The notes under the pieces were generated by a model. It did no database searches. It saw nothing but the letters and a program-made list of their open reading frames with translations, and had not been told where the DNA came from. From positions 524,001-588,000 of the forward strand of contig NZ_QYUK01000011.1 in NCBI RefSeq assembly GCF_003590945.1: DNA of 64,000 bases, in the 5' to 3' direction. Source of the stretch: Oleomonas cavernae. GTDB taxonomy: Bacteria; Pseudomonadota; Alphaproteobacteria; Zavarziniales; Zavarziniaceae. This document shows positions 43,494-51,881 of this stretch, one piece after another (position 1 is the first letter of the stretch; every line of letters starts with the position of its first letter). The position numbers and the translations under genes were made by a program.

Positions 43494-45563
43494 ATGCGCG
43501 ATCCTCGTTACGACATCCTGTTCGAGCCGGTGAAGATCGGCCCGGTGACCGCCCGCAACCGCTTCTTCCAGGTCCCCCATTGCAACGGCATGGGCTACCG
43601 CGATCCGACCGCGCTGGCGACCATGCGCGGCATCAAGGCCGAAGGCGGCTGGGCCGTGGTCTGCACCGAGCAGGTGGAATTCCACTATTCGTCCGATATC
43701 ACGCCCTTCATCGAATTGCGCCTGTGGGACGACCGCGACGTGCCCATGCTGGCCCGCATGGTCGACAAGATCCACGAACACGGCAGCCTGGCCGGGATCG
43801 AACTCGCCTACAACGGCATGAACGGCCCCAATCTCTATGGCCGGGAAGTGCCCATGGGCCCGGCGCACCTCCCCGTGGCCACCTTCACCTACGAGCCGGT
43901 GCAGGCAAGGCGGATGGACAAGGCCGACATCGCCAACCTGCGCCGCTGGCACCGCCAGGCCGCCCTGCGCGCCAGGACTGCCGGCTTCGACCTGGTCTAT
44001 GTCTATGCCGCCCATGCCCTGGGCTTCTTGCATCACTTCCTGTCGCGCCGCTACAACGACCGCACCGACGAATACGGTGGTTCCCTGGAGAACCGCATCC
44101 GCCTGATGCGCGAGATCACGCAGGATACCAAGGAGGCGGTGGGCGCCACCTGCGCCGTGCCCTTGCGCATCTCGCTCGACGAATTGATGGGCGAGGGCGG
44201 CCTCTACAAGGAGGAGGTCGAGGACATGATCGGCCTGATGGCCGAGCTGCCGGACCTGTGGGATGTCACCATCGCCGGCTGGGAGAACGACTCCCGCACC
44301 TCGCGCTTTGCCGAGGAAGGCCACGAGGAACCTTTCATCAAGCACGTCAAGCGCCTGACCACTAAGCCCGTGGTGGGGGTGGGGCGTTACACCTCGCCCG
44401 ATGCCATGGTGCGCATCGTGAAATCCGGCCTGGTCGACCTGATCGGCGCGGCGCGGCCCTCGATCGCCGATCCCTTTCTCCCTAAGAAGATCGAGGAAGG
44501 GCGGCTGGAAGACATTCGCGAATGCATCGGCTGCAACATCTGCGTCTCGGGCGATTTCTCGTCGGCCCCCATCCGCTGCACCCAGAACCCGACCATGGGC
44601 GACGAATGGCGCCGCGGCTGGCATCCGGAGCGTATCCGGGCGCGGGAAAGCGAGGCCCGCGTGCTGATCGTCGGCGGCGGGCCGTCCGGCCTCGAGTGCG
44701 CCCAGGCCCTGGGCAAGCGCGGCTACGGCGTGGTGATCGCGGAAGCCGGCACCAGCCTGGGCGGCCGGGTGACGCGCGAGGCGAAACTGCCCGGCCTCGC
44801 CGCCTGGGCCCGGGTGCGCGACTACCGCCTGCAGCAATTGCACCAATTGCCCAATGTCGAGACCTATTTCGACAGCAGCCTGACCGCCGACGACGTCCTG
44901 GGCTTCGGCTTCGAGCATGTGGTGGTGGCGACCGGCGCCCGCTGGCGCGGCGACGGCGTCGGCCACCAGCACACCAGGCCAGTGCGGTTCGAGGCGCCGA
45001 TCCTCACCCCCGACGATCTGATGGAGGGAAAGCGCCCCGTGGGCCGCACCGTCGTGGTCTGGGACGACGATCACTACTACATGGGCAGTGTCCTGGCCGA
45101 ACTGCTGGCCGGCGAGGGTTACAGCGTGACCTATGTCACCCCGGCGGCGGAGGTCGCAACCTGGACCCGCGCCACCATGGAGCAGCATTTCATTCAAGCC
45201 CGCCTGATCGAAACAGGCATCGCCATCCGCACCGGCCTGACCCTGACCGCGGCGGCCAATGGCGAGGCCCAATTCGCCTGCATCTACACGAGGCGCCCCA
45301 GCACGCTGCCCTGCGACGCGATCATCCCCGTCACCGGCCGCCTGCCCAACGAATCCCTGTTCCTGGCCCTTGATGCGCACCGTGCCAACTGGCGCGACGC
45401 CGGCATCCTCTCCGTCACCGCCATCGGCGACGCCCGGGCGCCGGCCACCATCGCCCACGCCGTCCACGCCGGCCGGCGCTTCGCCGAGGAACTCGATGCC
45501 CCGCCCATCACCGGCGACACCGTCCCCTTCAAACGGGAAATCGCCGGCCTGGAGGACTGGTAA
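43494..45563 (+). CDS. TMADH/DMADH-family iron-sulfur flavoprotein amine dehydrogenase
   Basis: 689 residues, close to trimethylamine dehydrogenase in length and layout: FMN TIM-barrel, 4Fe-4S site, then two nucleotide-binding domains. Cys30 (QVPHC) corresponds to the covalent 6-S-cysteinyl-FMN attachment. Tyr171/His174 (VYAAH) match the catalytic Tyr-His pair. Cys344, 347, 350 and 362 (ECIGCNIC, IRC) ligate the cluster. ADP-binding fold [20 protein letters not shown] follows. Residue 60 is Gln (CTEQVEF), where TMADH has Tyr and dimethylamine dehydrogenase has Gln, pointing to a secondary amine. Electrons would go to an ETF, not encoded here. Confidence 0.87.
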   Translation: MRDPRYDILFEPVKIGPVTARNRFFQVPHCNGMGYRDPTALATMRGIKAEGGWAVVCTEQVEFHYSSDITPFIELRLWDDRDVPMLARMVDKIHEHGSLAGIELAYNGMNGPNLYGREVPMGPAHLPVATFTYEPVQARRMDKADIANLRRWHRQAALRARTAGFDLVYVYAAHALGFLHHFLSRRYNDRTDEYGGSLENRIRLMREITQDTKEAVGATCAVPLRISLDELMGEGGLYKEEVEDMIGLMAELPDLWDVTIAGWENDSRTSRFAEEGHEEPFIKHVKRLTTKPVVGVGRYTSPDAMVRIVKSGLVDLIGAARPSIADPFLPKKIEEGRLEDIRECIGCNICVSGDFSSAPIRCTQNPTMGDEWRRGWHPERIRARESEARVLIVGGGPSGLECAQALGKRGYGVVIAEAGTSLGGRVTREAKLPGLAAWARVRDYRLQQLHQLPNVETYFDSSLTADDVLGFGFEHVVVATGARWRGDGVGHQHTRPVRFEAPILTPDDLMEGKRPVGRTVVVWDDDHYYMGSVLAELLAGEGYSVTYVTPAAEVATWTRATMEQHFIQARLIETGIAIRTGLTLTAAANGEAQFACIYTRRPSTLPCDAIIPVTGRLPNESLFLALDAHRANWRDAGILSVTAIGDARAPATIAHAVHAGRRFAEELDAPPITGDTVPFKREIAGLEDW

Positions 45564-45620
45564 CCTCAGCCATCATCCCGGCTTGAACTGGAATGACAAT
45601 GAAGGGTGCCGTAACCTCGG

Positions 45621-45718
45621 TCGTCATCCCGGCGGAGGCCGGGATCCACTGTCGTGGCGCACTGGGACAGACCCGTATCGCCCCTGCTGTGGATCCCCGC
45701 CTCCGCGGGGATGACGAT
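45621..45718. repeat. Palindromic repeat, GTCATCCCGG family
   Basis: Begins CGTCATCCCGGCGGAGGCCG and ends CCGCGGGGATGACGATG, with matching GGATCCAC/GTGGATCC inside. A lone half-element (TCATCCCGGCTTGAACTGG) lies just before it near 45576. Placed between convergent genes, so it may help terminate both. Confidence 0.7.
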
Positions 45719-45731
45719 GGGGGATGGGCGT

Positions 45732-46763
45732 TCAGCCCCGCCGCGCCTTCTTCAATTCCGCATAGAGCGCATCGGCACTCCGCGGGGCGGCGCCGGCCTC
45801 CGCCTTGCGGACCAGTTCGATCACCCGGGCGTTGACCGGTGCACGCCGCCCCAGGCGCTGGGCCAGCACAAGCAATTCGCCGTTCAGGTAATCGACCTCG
45901 GTCTTGCGACCCGACGCCAGGTCCTCGGCCATCGAGGAGCGGGCGTGGCGGTCGATGCGGGGCATGCCGCCGCGGGCCGCGACCCGGCGGAACAGCCCGT
46001 CGGGCAGGGAAAAGACATGAGGCAGCAGCCACATGGGCACCGCCGCGAACTGGGCCGGTTTGATCCCGGCGCGCCTGAGCAGGGACAGCGCCTCGGACTG
46101 GCACAGAGCGACGGACCGGCGGTAGTTGCGCTGGGCGATCTGGGCCGCCAGGGGCACGCCGGCCAGGGCGTTGACGGCATTGTTCAGGTTGATCAGCAGC
46201 TTGCCCCACAGCACCGCCGCCATGTCGGCGCGCAGGCCCACGGCCAACGCCGCGGCGGCGAACAGCGGGACATAGGGCGCGATGGCCGGGCTGTCCTCGA
46301 TCAGGATCACGCCGCTGGTGCCTTGGTGATAATGGCCGGGGCCGGGCTGGGCCACGTTGTAGGGCACCATGCCGGCCAGCACCGTGCGGCCGGGCAGGGC
46401 GGCACGCAGCCGGTCGGCGTTGGAGACACCGTTCTGCAGGCTCACCACCACGGCATCCGGCCTGGCGAATTGCGCGATCTGAAGGGCGGCGTCCTCGGTG
46501 GCCGGGCTCTTCACGCACAGCAGGATCAGGTCGGCCTGGCCCAGGGCGGCGGGATCCTCGGCCAGGTTCAGCCGGTCGGCCGCAATCCGCCGGTCGCCGC
46601 CTTCCAGGTCGGTCAGGTGCAGGCCGTGCGTTCGCAGGTCCGCCAGCACCCGGCCCCGGCCGATCAGCACCACATCGGCCCCGCCGGCCGCCAGCCGCCC
46701 GCCGACATAGGTCCCGATCAGCCCCGCGCCCAGGACCGCGATCCGCCTCGTTGTCTCGCCCAT
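45732..46763 (-). CDS. 2-dehydropantoate 2-reductase (PanE/ApbA) family protein
   Basis: 343 residues. NADP fold RIAVLGAGLIGTYVGGRLAA, then ILLCVKSPAT, VVSLQNGVSN and the conserved Lys in LWGKLLINLNNAVNALAG; C-terminal helical domain with the SMAEDLASGRKTEVDYLNGE block. May serve pantothenate synthesis or another 2-keto-acid reduction; several paralogues are common. Confidence 0.85.
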   Translation of the reverse strand: MGETTRRIAVLGAGLIGTYVGGRLAAGGADVVLIGRGRVLADLRTHGLHLTDLEGGDRRIAADRLNLAEDPAALGQADLILLCVKSPATEDAALQIAQFARPDAVVVSLQNGVSNADRLRAALPGRTVLAGMVPYNVAQPGPGHYHQGTSGVILIEDSPAIAPYVPLFAAAALAVGLRADMAAVLWGKLLINLNNAVNALAGVPLAAQIAQRNYRRSVALCQSEALSLLRRAGIKPAQFAAVPMWLLPHVFSLPDGLFRRVAARGGMPRIDRHARSSMAEDLASGRKTEVDYLNGELLVLAQRLGRRAPVNARVIELVRKAEAGAAPRSADALYAELKKARRG

Positions 46764-46854
46764 CTCTTGTTCCTTGATCCCGCCCTATGCTTGCCTTGTA
46801 GCAGGCATCAGGCCAGAAGATTGTCGCCTGATTGACAATGTGGGGGGAGGGGCC

Positions 46855-47316
46855 ATGGATATCGTCATGCAGCCGGTCGGCCAGGTGCGCGGCGGGCGCA
46901 ACGTGCCGGAAGATGACGACTGGGGCCGAAGCCGGGCGGCGATCGCCCTCGACCCCAGCCGATTCGGGCCCGAGGCCCTGGCCGGCCTGGAGAGCTTCAG
47001 CCATGCCGAGATCGTCTATCTCTTCGACCGGGTGGGCGACGACGAGATCACCCTGGGTGCCCGCCACCCCCGCGGCCGCACCGACTGGCCGAAAATCGGC
47101 ATCTTCGCCCAGCGCGGCAAGAACCGGCCCAACCGCATCGGCGTCTCCGTCTGCCGGATCGTCGCCGTCGACGGCCTGCGCCTGGAGGTCGAGGGGCTGG
47201 ACGCGATCGACGGCACCCCGGTCCTGGACATCAAGCCGGTGATGTCCGGCTTTGCCCCGCGCGGCGCGCTCCACGAACCCGACTGGGCACGCGAGATCAT
47301 GGCGGAATACTGGTAA
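46855..47316 (+). CDS. trmO: TrmO/TsaA-family tRNA (N6-threonylcarbamoyladenosine37-N6)-methyltransferase
   Basis: 153 residues from the ATG at 46855 behind a GGGGGGAGGGG ribosome site. SAM-dependent single-domain beta-barrel: MQPVGQVRGGR, LFDRVGDDEITLGARHPRGR, KIGIFAQRGKNRPNRIGVSV, then LDIKPVMSGFAPRG. Family members methylate t6A37; enzyme specificity is by family. Confidence 0.88.
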   Translation: MDIVMQPVGQVRGGRNVPEDDDWGRSRAAIALDPSRFGPEALAGLESFSHAEIVYLFDRVGDDEITLGARHPRGRTDWPKIGIFAQRGKNRPNRIGVSVCRIVAVDGLRLEVEGLDAIDGTPVLDIKPVMSGFAPRGALHEPDWAREIMAEYW

Positions 47317-47344
47317 CCTCAACCATCTCGCCGCAAGAACACGT

Positions 47345-47464
47345 TCCCTCTCCCCGCTTGCGGGGAGAGGGCTAGGGTGAGGGGTGTCGGGGCCACGCCG
47401 GACAGCAGGCGCCTTGGCCCCGACCCCTCACCCCGGCCCTCTCCCCGCAAGCGGGGCGAGGGAG
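47345..47464. repeat. Palindromic repeat, CCCTCTCC/GGAGAGGG family
   Basis: CCCTCTCCCCGCTTGCGGGG with its mirror CCCTCTCCCCGCAAGCGGGG and GGGTGAGGGG/CCCCTCACCC around a GGCCACGCC core. Between trmO and a convergent SDR gene. Confidence 0.8.
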
Positions 47465-47469
47465 CAAGG

Positions 47470-48471
47470 TCACCCCTTCGCCAGTACCGGCACCCCGCTT
47501 GTCGTGGGCAGGCAGCCCAGGCCGTCCAGCGTGTGGCGCACCGCCTCGTCGATCGGGGTGTGCGGCTCGATGCCCAAAAAACGGACCAGCTTGGTGTTGT
47601 CCAGGCGGAAGGGCCGGCGCCACAGGTAGGACATCTCGACCATCTCCCGGAACAGTTCCATGAAGGGCTGGGCCAGGCGCACCACGATCCAGGGGAACCG
47701 GCGGATCGGCAGGTCGGGCCTGCCCACCACCCGGCGCACCACCTCGGCGATCTCCACGCCACGCTCGAACCAGTGGCCGGCGAAGTGAAAGGTCTCGAAG
47801 GGGGCGAGATCGGCGGCCCGGTCCAGCAGGCGGGCGATGGTCTCGCCGCCATCGGGCAGATAGGCCCAGGCGTGGCCCACGTCCCGCTTGCCCATGTAGG
47901 TTACGGCAGAGATCGGCTTGCCGGGCTTGACCATGGCCTGCGAGAACCAGCTCCCCCCAGCCTGCGGCCCCAGGAAATCGCCGAAGCGCACGATCAGCGT
48001 GCGCACGCCGTCCGCCTGCGCCGCTTCCAGCCGGCGTTCCAGCTCGATGCGGATCAGGCCTTTCCGGGTGGTGGTTTCCTGCCTGGTGCGCTCGGTCAGC
48101 ACGGCGGGGCCGGTGGGCGAGTAGTTGTAGATCGTGCCGGGCAGCACGATGCGGGCACCCTGCGCCCTGGCCGCCGCGATGGTGTTGTCGATCATGGGCA
48201 GGACCAGGGCCGGCCAGTTGCGATAGCCGGCCGGGTTCACGCCGTGAACGATGACCTGGACGCCCCGGGCCGCGGCCAGGACATCGGCGGCATTCATGGC
48301 ATCGCCCTGAACCCACTCGATCGGCCCCCAATGGGCAAAGCGCTTGGCCATCGCCTCGGCCTGGCGGTGCATGGCCCGCACCCGCCAGCCTGCGCGCACC
48401 AGCGCCTTGGCCGTCTCGCTGCCGATGCCGCCTGTGGCGCCCAGCACCAGGGCCGTCCGTTCGCTCGTCAT
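47470..48471 (-). CDS. Extended SDR / NAD(P)-dependent epimerase-like protein
   Basis: 333 residues. N-terminal Rossmann motif TALVLGATGGIGSETAKALV, then VIVHGVNPAGY. The tyrosine region IYNYSPTGPAVL is less canonical than YxxxK, so the catalytic assignment is uncertain. Family of NmrA/epimerase-like proteins; substrate unknown. Divergent from a LysR gene that probably controls it. Confidence 0.8.
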   Translation of the reverse strand: MTSERTALVLGATGGIGSETAKALVRAGWRVRAMHRQAEAMAKRFAHWGPIEWVQGDAMNAADVLAAARGVQVIVHGVNPAGYRNWPALVLPMIDNTIAAARAQGARIVLPGTIYNYSPTGPAVLTERTRQETTTRKGLIRIELERRLEAAQADGVRTLIVRFGDFLGPQAGGSWFSQAMVKPGKPISAVTYMGKRDVGHAWAYLPDGGETIARLLDRAADLAPFETFHFAGHWFERGVEIAEVVRRVVGRPDLPIRRFPWIVVRLAQPFMELFREMVEMSYLWRRPFRLDNTKLVRFLGIEPHTPIDEAVRHTLDGLGCLPTTSGVPVLAKG

Positions 48472-48563
48472 TGCTGCCTCCATCAGTGTCGATGGGGGCA
48501 GGATGAGGCCGGACCTGGTAAACAGAAATTGCGGAAATATCTGTCGCTGCTATAAATATATTT

Positions 48564-49463
48564 ATGACTGAGCCGGGCTGGGAACTTTACCGATCCTTTC
48601 TTGCCGTGATGGCCGAGGGCAGCCTGTCGGGTGCAGCCCGCGCCCTGGGGCTCACCCAGCCGACCGTCGGCCATCACATCGCGGCGCTGGAGATCGCCTT
48701 GTCGGCGGCGCTGTTCACCCGCTCGCAGCGCGGCCTGACCCCGACCGATACGGCCCAGGCCCTGTTGCCCCATGCCCAGACCATGGCGGCGGCGGCGGAT
48801 GCCCTGCGCCGCGTCGCCTCGGGCGAGGGCGACGAGATGCGCGGCACCGTGCGCGTCACCGCCAGCGAGGTGGTGGGGGCCGAAGTCCTGCCGGCCATAC
48901 TGGCCGATTTCCGCGAACGGCACCCACGGGTGGTGGTGGAACTCTCGCTCTCCAACCGCAGCGAGGATCTGCTGCGCCACCAGGCCGATATCGCCGTGCG
49001 CATGGTCAAGCCCACGCAAGGCGCGCTGATCGCCCGCTACATCGGCGGCGTCACGCTGGGCCTGTGCGCGCACCGCCGCTATCTCGAGCGTCACGGCACC
49101 CCCAAGAGCCTGGAAGAGGTCGTGCATCACGCCCTGGTTGGCCCCGACCGCGACATCCAGTCCCTGCGCGGCATCCCCGGCATCGAGGACATCCTGACCG
49201 CCGACGTCTTTTCCCTACGCGTCGACAGCCACCTGGCCCATCTCTCGGCCCTGCGCGCCGGCTACGGCATCAGCATCGCCCAACTCGGCCTCGTCCGCCG
49301 CGACCCCGACCTGGTGCATCTCTTCCCCAAGGAATTCGCCCCGGAACTCCCCGTGTGGCTCGTCATGCACGAGGACCTGCGTACCAGCCGAAGGGTGCGG
49401 GCGCTGTACGATCACTTGGGCGTGGCGTTGGGGGAGTATGTGGGGACAAAGGGGGTTAGCTAG
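48564..49463 (+). CDS. LysR-family transcriptional regulator
   Basis: 299 residues. Winged helix YRSFLAVMAEGSLSGAARAL, LTQPTVGHHIAALEIALSAA, followed by a LysR effector domain. The shared upstream region with the SDR gene (48472-48563) is AT-rich (GCTATAAATATATTT), so the ATG may be read from a short leader. Expected to regulate the divergent SDR gene. Confidence 0.9.
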   Translation: MTEPGWELYRSFLAVMAEGSLSGAARALGLTQPTVGHHIAALEIALSAALFTRSQRGLTPTDTAQALLPHAQTMAAAADALRRVASGEGDEMRGTVRVTASEVVGAEVLPAILADFRERHPRVVVELSLSNRSEDLLRHQADIAVRMVKPTQGALIARYIGGVTLGLCAHRRYLERHGTPKSLEEVVHHALVGPDRDIQSLRGIPGIEDILTADVFSLRVDSHLAHLSALRAGYGISIAQLGLVRRDPDLVHLFPKEFAPELPVWLVMHEDLRTSRRVRALYDHLGVALGEYVGTKGVS

Positions 49464-49680
49464 GCAACCGGATCGCCTTCGCCTCCGCCGGCACCCCCCG
49501 CCGGGTTCTCCACGGTGGGCGCGCGCAAGGAGCGGCGGAACATCTTGTGCTTCACCTGGTGGGCGATGATCTCCTCGGCGAAGGCCCAGGTGGCGTTGGC
49601 AAGCGCCTCGGTTTCCTCCGCCACCCAGGCGGCATAGACTTCGGTGTGGGAAGGAAGCTGATTGCGGGGTCGCGCCCGAG
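49460..49680 (-). pseudogene. C-terminal fragment of an unidentified gene
   Basis: Minus-strand reading NQLPSHTEVYAAWVAEETEA, continuing with HQVKHKMFRRSLRAPTVENP and ending GGGEGDPVA, has host-like codon bias and protein-like composition. It has no start on its own side; upstream lies the AT-richer PRTase/SLOG cassette. Probably the stump of a gene cut by that insertion. Confidence 0.4.
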
Positions 49681-49714
49681 GGATTAGCGTGTGGCGTCGG
49701 TTCCGGAGCCACTC

Positions 49715-50302
49715 ATGGTTGCTATTAATCCGCAGAAAATTTATGGCAGATGGCAGTCGGGCGTGGCCTTGGATTTCCAAACGACCAGCAGCACTTTCGT
49801 AGGATACAGCGAAGCGGGGCATCGCCAATTTGAAACGGTTCGCCCTGAAATTGCCGAGCTTCTCTATCAGCTTAAATACAGGCTGAACAAAGCGGCTGCT
49901 GCCGGCATCATTGATGCGGCTGCCGGCTTCTTGAGGCCGCATCGCGGAAAGCTTGATGTACTCGTGCCGGTTCCGGCCTCCACGCCCCGCGCGTGGCAGC
50001 CGGTTCAAGTTCTCGCCGCGGGAATTGGCGCGGCGCTAAACTTGCCGGTCGTGGATTGCATAAGGATCACGCGCCCGACGCAACAGCTGAAAAGCGTGGA
50101 GGATCCGGAAAAGCGCAAGGCACTCCTGGCTGGGCTCTATACCGTCGAGGCGACGCACGTGGCAGACAAGAATGTGCTATTGTTCGATGATCTTTTCCGG
50201 TCGGGCTCGACCATGAATGCCGTTACCGACGTGCTGTTGGGGAAGGGGAGGGCAAAAACCGTGCGGGCCCTGACGATCACCAAATCGCGGAGCAATCAAT
50301 GA
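49715..50302 (+). CDS. ComF-like phosphoribosyltransferase domain protein
   Basis: 195 residues from the ATG at 49715 (GGAG eight bases upstream). Type I PRTase features: VLVPVPASTPRAWQPVQVLA, a QQLKS...KRKALLAGLYTV segment, and the PRPP loop VLLFDDLFRSGSTMNAV. The N-terminal 60 residues (IYGRWQSGVALDFQTTSSTF) lack the ComF zinc finger. Overlaps the next gene by ATGA. AT-richer than its surroundings, so acquired. Not ordinary purine salvage by context; probably acts with the SLOG-like partner. Confidence 0.78.
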   Translation: MVAINPQKIYGRWQSGVALDFQTTSSTFVGYSEAGHRQFETVRPEIAELLYQLKYRLNKAAAAGIIDAAAGFLRPHRGKLDVLVPVPASTPRAWQPVQVLAAGIGAALNLPVVDCIRITRPTQQLKSVEDPEKRKALLAGLYTVEATHVADKNVLLFDDLFRSGSTMNAVTDVLLGKGRAKTVRALTITKSRSNQ

Positions 50303-50859
50303 ACACGGTTTTTGTTGGTGGCTCTCGCCGCGTTTCCAGCCTGCCGACGCAAGCCAAAGAACGGCTGAATAATATCATCGATGGGGGATATCGTGTAATC
50401 ATTGGTGATGCCAATGGCGCCGATAAGGCTGTCCAGAAACATTTCCACGATGCCGCCTATACGGAAGTTACGATATTCTTTTCAGGCGATCACCCTCGCA
50501 ACAATATTGGCAACTGGCCGGTAAGCAACATATCGCCAGGAAGAAATGCCAAGGGTTTTCAATTCTACGCGGCCAAAGATCGGGAAATGGCGCAAGAGGC
50601 GGATTTTGGTCTCATGATATGGGATGGGAAAAGCCCTGGAACCGCTCTAAATGTGCTTCGCCTTCTTCGGGCTGGAAAGAAAGCGGTACTGCTGAACATA
50701 TCGAAGAACACGGCTACAAATTTCAAATCTATCGACGACTGGACGAACTTCGTCGCGGGCTGTGACCGGGATTTCAGGCGTGATCTACAGGACCGTGCCT
50801 TGCCCGAGGAATGGGAAGCCGTAAAAACGCCGGCACAGGAAACCTTCCTCGGCCTCTAA
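50299..50859 (+). CDS. SLOG/YpsA-like Rossmann-fold nucleotide-binding protein
   Basis: 186 residues. Opens with MNTVFVGGSRRVSSLP, then IIGDANGADKAVQKHFHDAA (the GDxxGAD phosphate loop of the DprA/LOG-YpsA fold) and GLMIWDGKSPGTALNVLRLL near residues 112-131. SLOG proteins bind or cleave nucleotide derivatives and often belong to conflict systems. Translationally coupled to the PRTase gene; not a DprA by length. Exact ligand unknown. Confidence 0.72.
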   Translation: MNTVFVGGSRRVSSLPTQAKERLNNIIDGGYRVIIGDANGADKAVQKHFHDAAYTEVTIFFSGDHPRNNIGNWPVSNISPGRNAKGFQFYAAKDREMAQEADFGLMIWDGKSPGTALNVLRLLRAGKKAVLLNISKNTATNFKSIDDWTNFVAGCDRDFRRDLQDRALPEEWEAVKTPAQETFLGL

Positions 50860-50867
50860 GCCAAATC

Positions 50868-51245
50868 CACCACCTGCCGGGTCGCCCCTTGATCACCGTC
50901 GCCTCGGCCTCCGTGGGTATCACGCCCAGCGTGTCATAGTCCCCGTCCACCCCGGCGCTCCAGGCTGTACTGGTCCATCAAAGGAACGCTGGCGAAGGTG
51001 AACATCGCCGAGATGGTCACTGCGCCGGGGGCGATGCAGGGCCAGCCTCGCGGTGCCGCGGCCAGGCTCACAAGCCGCTTTGGATGAACACCCCGGGCCG
51101 ACGGGCGGCGGTGAAGCCGCAGGTCGGCAATCGTCTCGATGGCGATCACGCCGAGCGTCGCGGCGCCGGCAACCAGGTCGAGCATGTCAGGTTGGACCGG
51201 ATTCTGTTGGGCTGCACCATGCTCCCCGATCCGCCCGCCGGCCAT
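50868..51245 (-). pseudogene. Decayed membrane-protein gene (DUF1295-like fragments)
   Basis: Minus-strand text TLGVIAIETIADLRLHRR and APGAVTISAMFTFASVPLMD resembles two parts of a DUF1295/isoprenylcysteine-methyltransferase-like protein with the middle missing. Further left, DYDTLGVIPTEAEATVIKG lies in another frame and ends near VVDLA and a stop only after a frame change. No intact gene is possible; family assignment is weak. Nothing else is seen in 50860-51355. Confidence 0.35.
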
Positions 51246-51355
51246 TGACAGCCCGGCGCCGAGCTTATGAGATCAGCGCCGGCATCATGCGCCGCGGCCT
51301 TGCGGCGCCAGGCTCGACGCGCCGCGGCAGAAAAAGAACAAGGGGAGTAAAGGCA

Positions 51356-51781
51356 ATGTCGGTCAGCACGGGAAAATGCTTTTGCGGGGCGGTGGAAATC
51401 GAGGTCAGCGGGGCGCCGGAAGTGATGGGCTATTGCCATTGCGGCTCGTGCCGTTCCTGGTCGGCGGGGCCGGTCAATGCCTTCACCCTGTGGAAGCCCG
51501 AGAACGTCAAGGTCACGAAGGGGGCCGAGTCCGTCCGGCACTTCTCCAAGACCGCGTCGAGCGACCGGATGTATTGCGGCACGTGCGGCGGCCATCTCAT
51601 GACCGACCACCCGCCGCTAGGCCTGATCGACGTCTATGCGGCGACCATCCCCGGCCTGGCCTTCAAGCCCGGCGTCCATGTCAACTATGCCGAAACCGTC
51701 CTGCCCATGAAGGACGGGTTGCCCAAGCTGAAGGATTTTCCGGCGGAGTTCGGCGGCTCGGGCATCGCCATCCCCGAGTAG
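51356..51781 (+). CDS. GFA-family (glutathione-dependent formaldehyde-activating enzyme-like) zinc protein
   Basis: 141 residues, ATG at 51356 after AAGGGGAG. Zinc cysteines in GKCFCGAVEIEV, GYCHCGSCRSWS and MYCGTCGGHL. The family is named after formaldehyde-glutathione adduct formation, but most members have unknown reactions. Confidence 0.88.
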   Translation: MSVSTGKCFCGAVEIEVSGAPEVMGYCHCGSCRSWSAGPVNAFTLWKPENVKVTKGAESVRHFSKTASSDRMYCGTCGGHLMTDHPPLGLIDVYAATIPGLAFKPGVHVNYAETVLPMKDGLPKLKDFPAEFGGSGIAIPE

Positions 51782-51881
51782 CGGCGCACCCCGCCGCGAG
51801 GCCCGTGGGCCGGCCTCAAGCCGCCGGTTGAACCGGCCGCGGGGCGCTGGCAGACTGCCCGGCCAAATCAGGGGATCCAGC

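Noticed and set aside
43473-45467. 664-codon frame antisense to the amine dehydrogenase
   Set aside because: A GC-bias artefact; the plus strand encodes flavin and iron-sulfur motifs.
45529-47322. 597-codon minus-strand frame covering PanE and trmO
   Set aside because: It runs through two well-supported genes and a palindromic repeat and has no domain.
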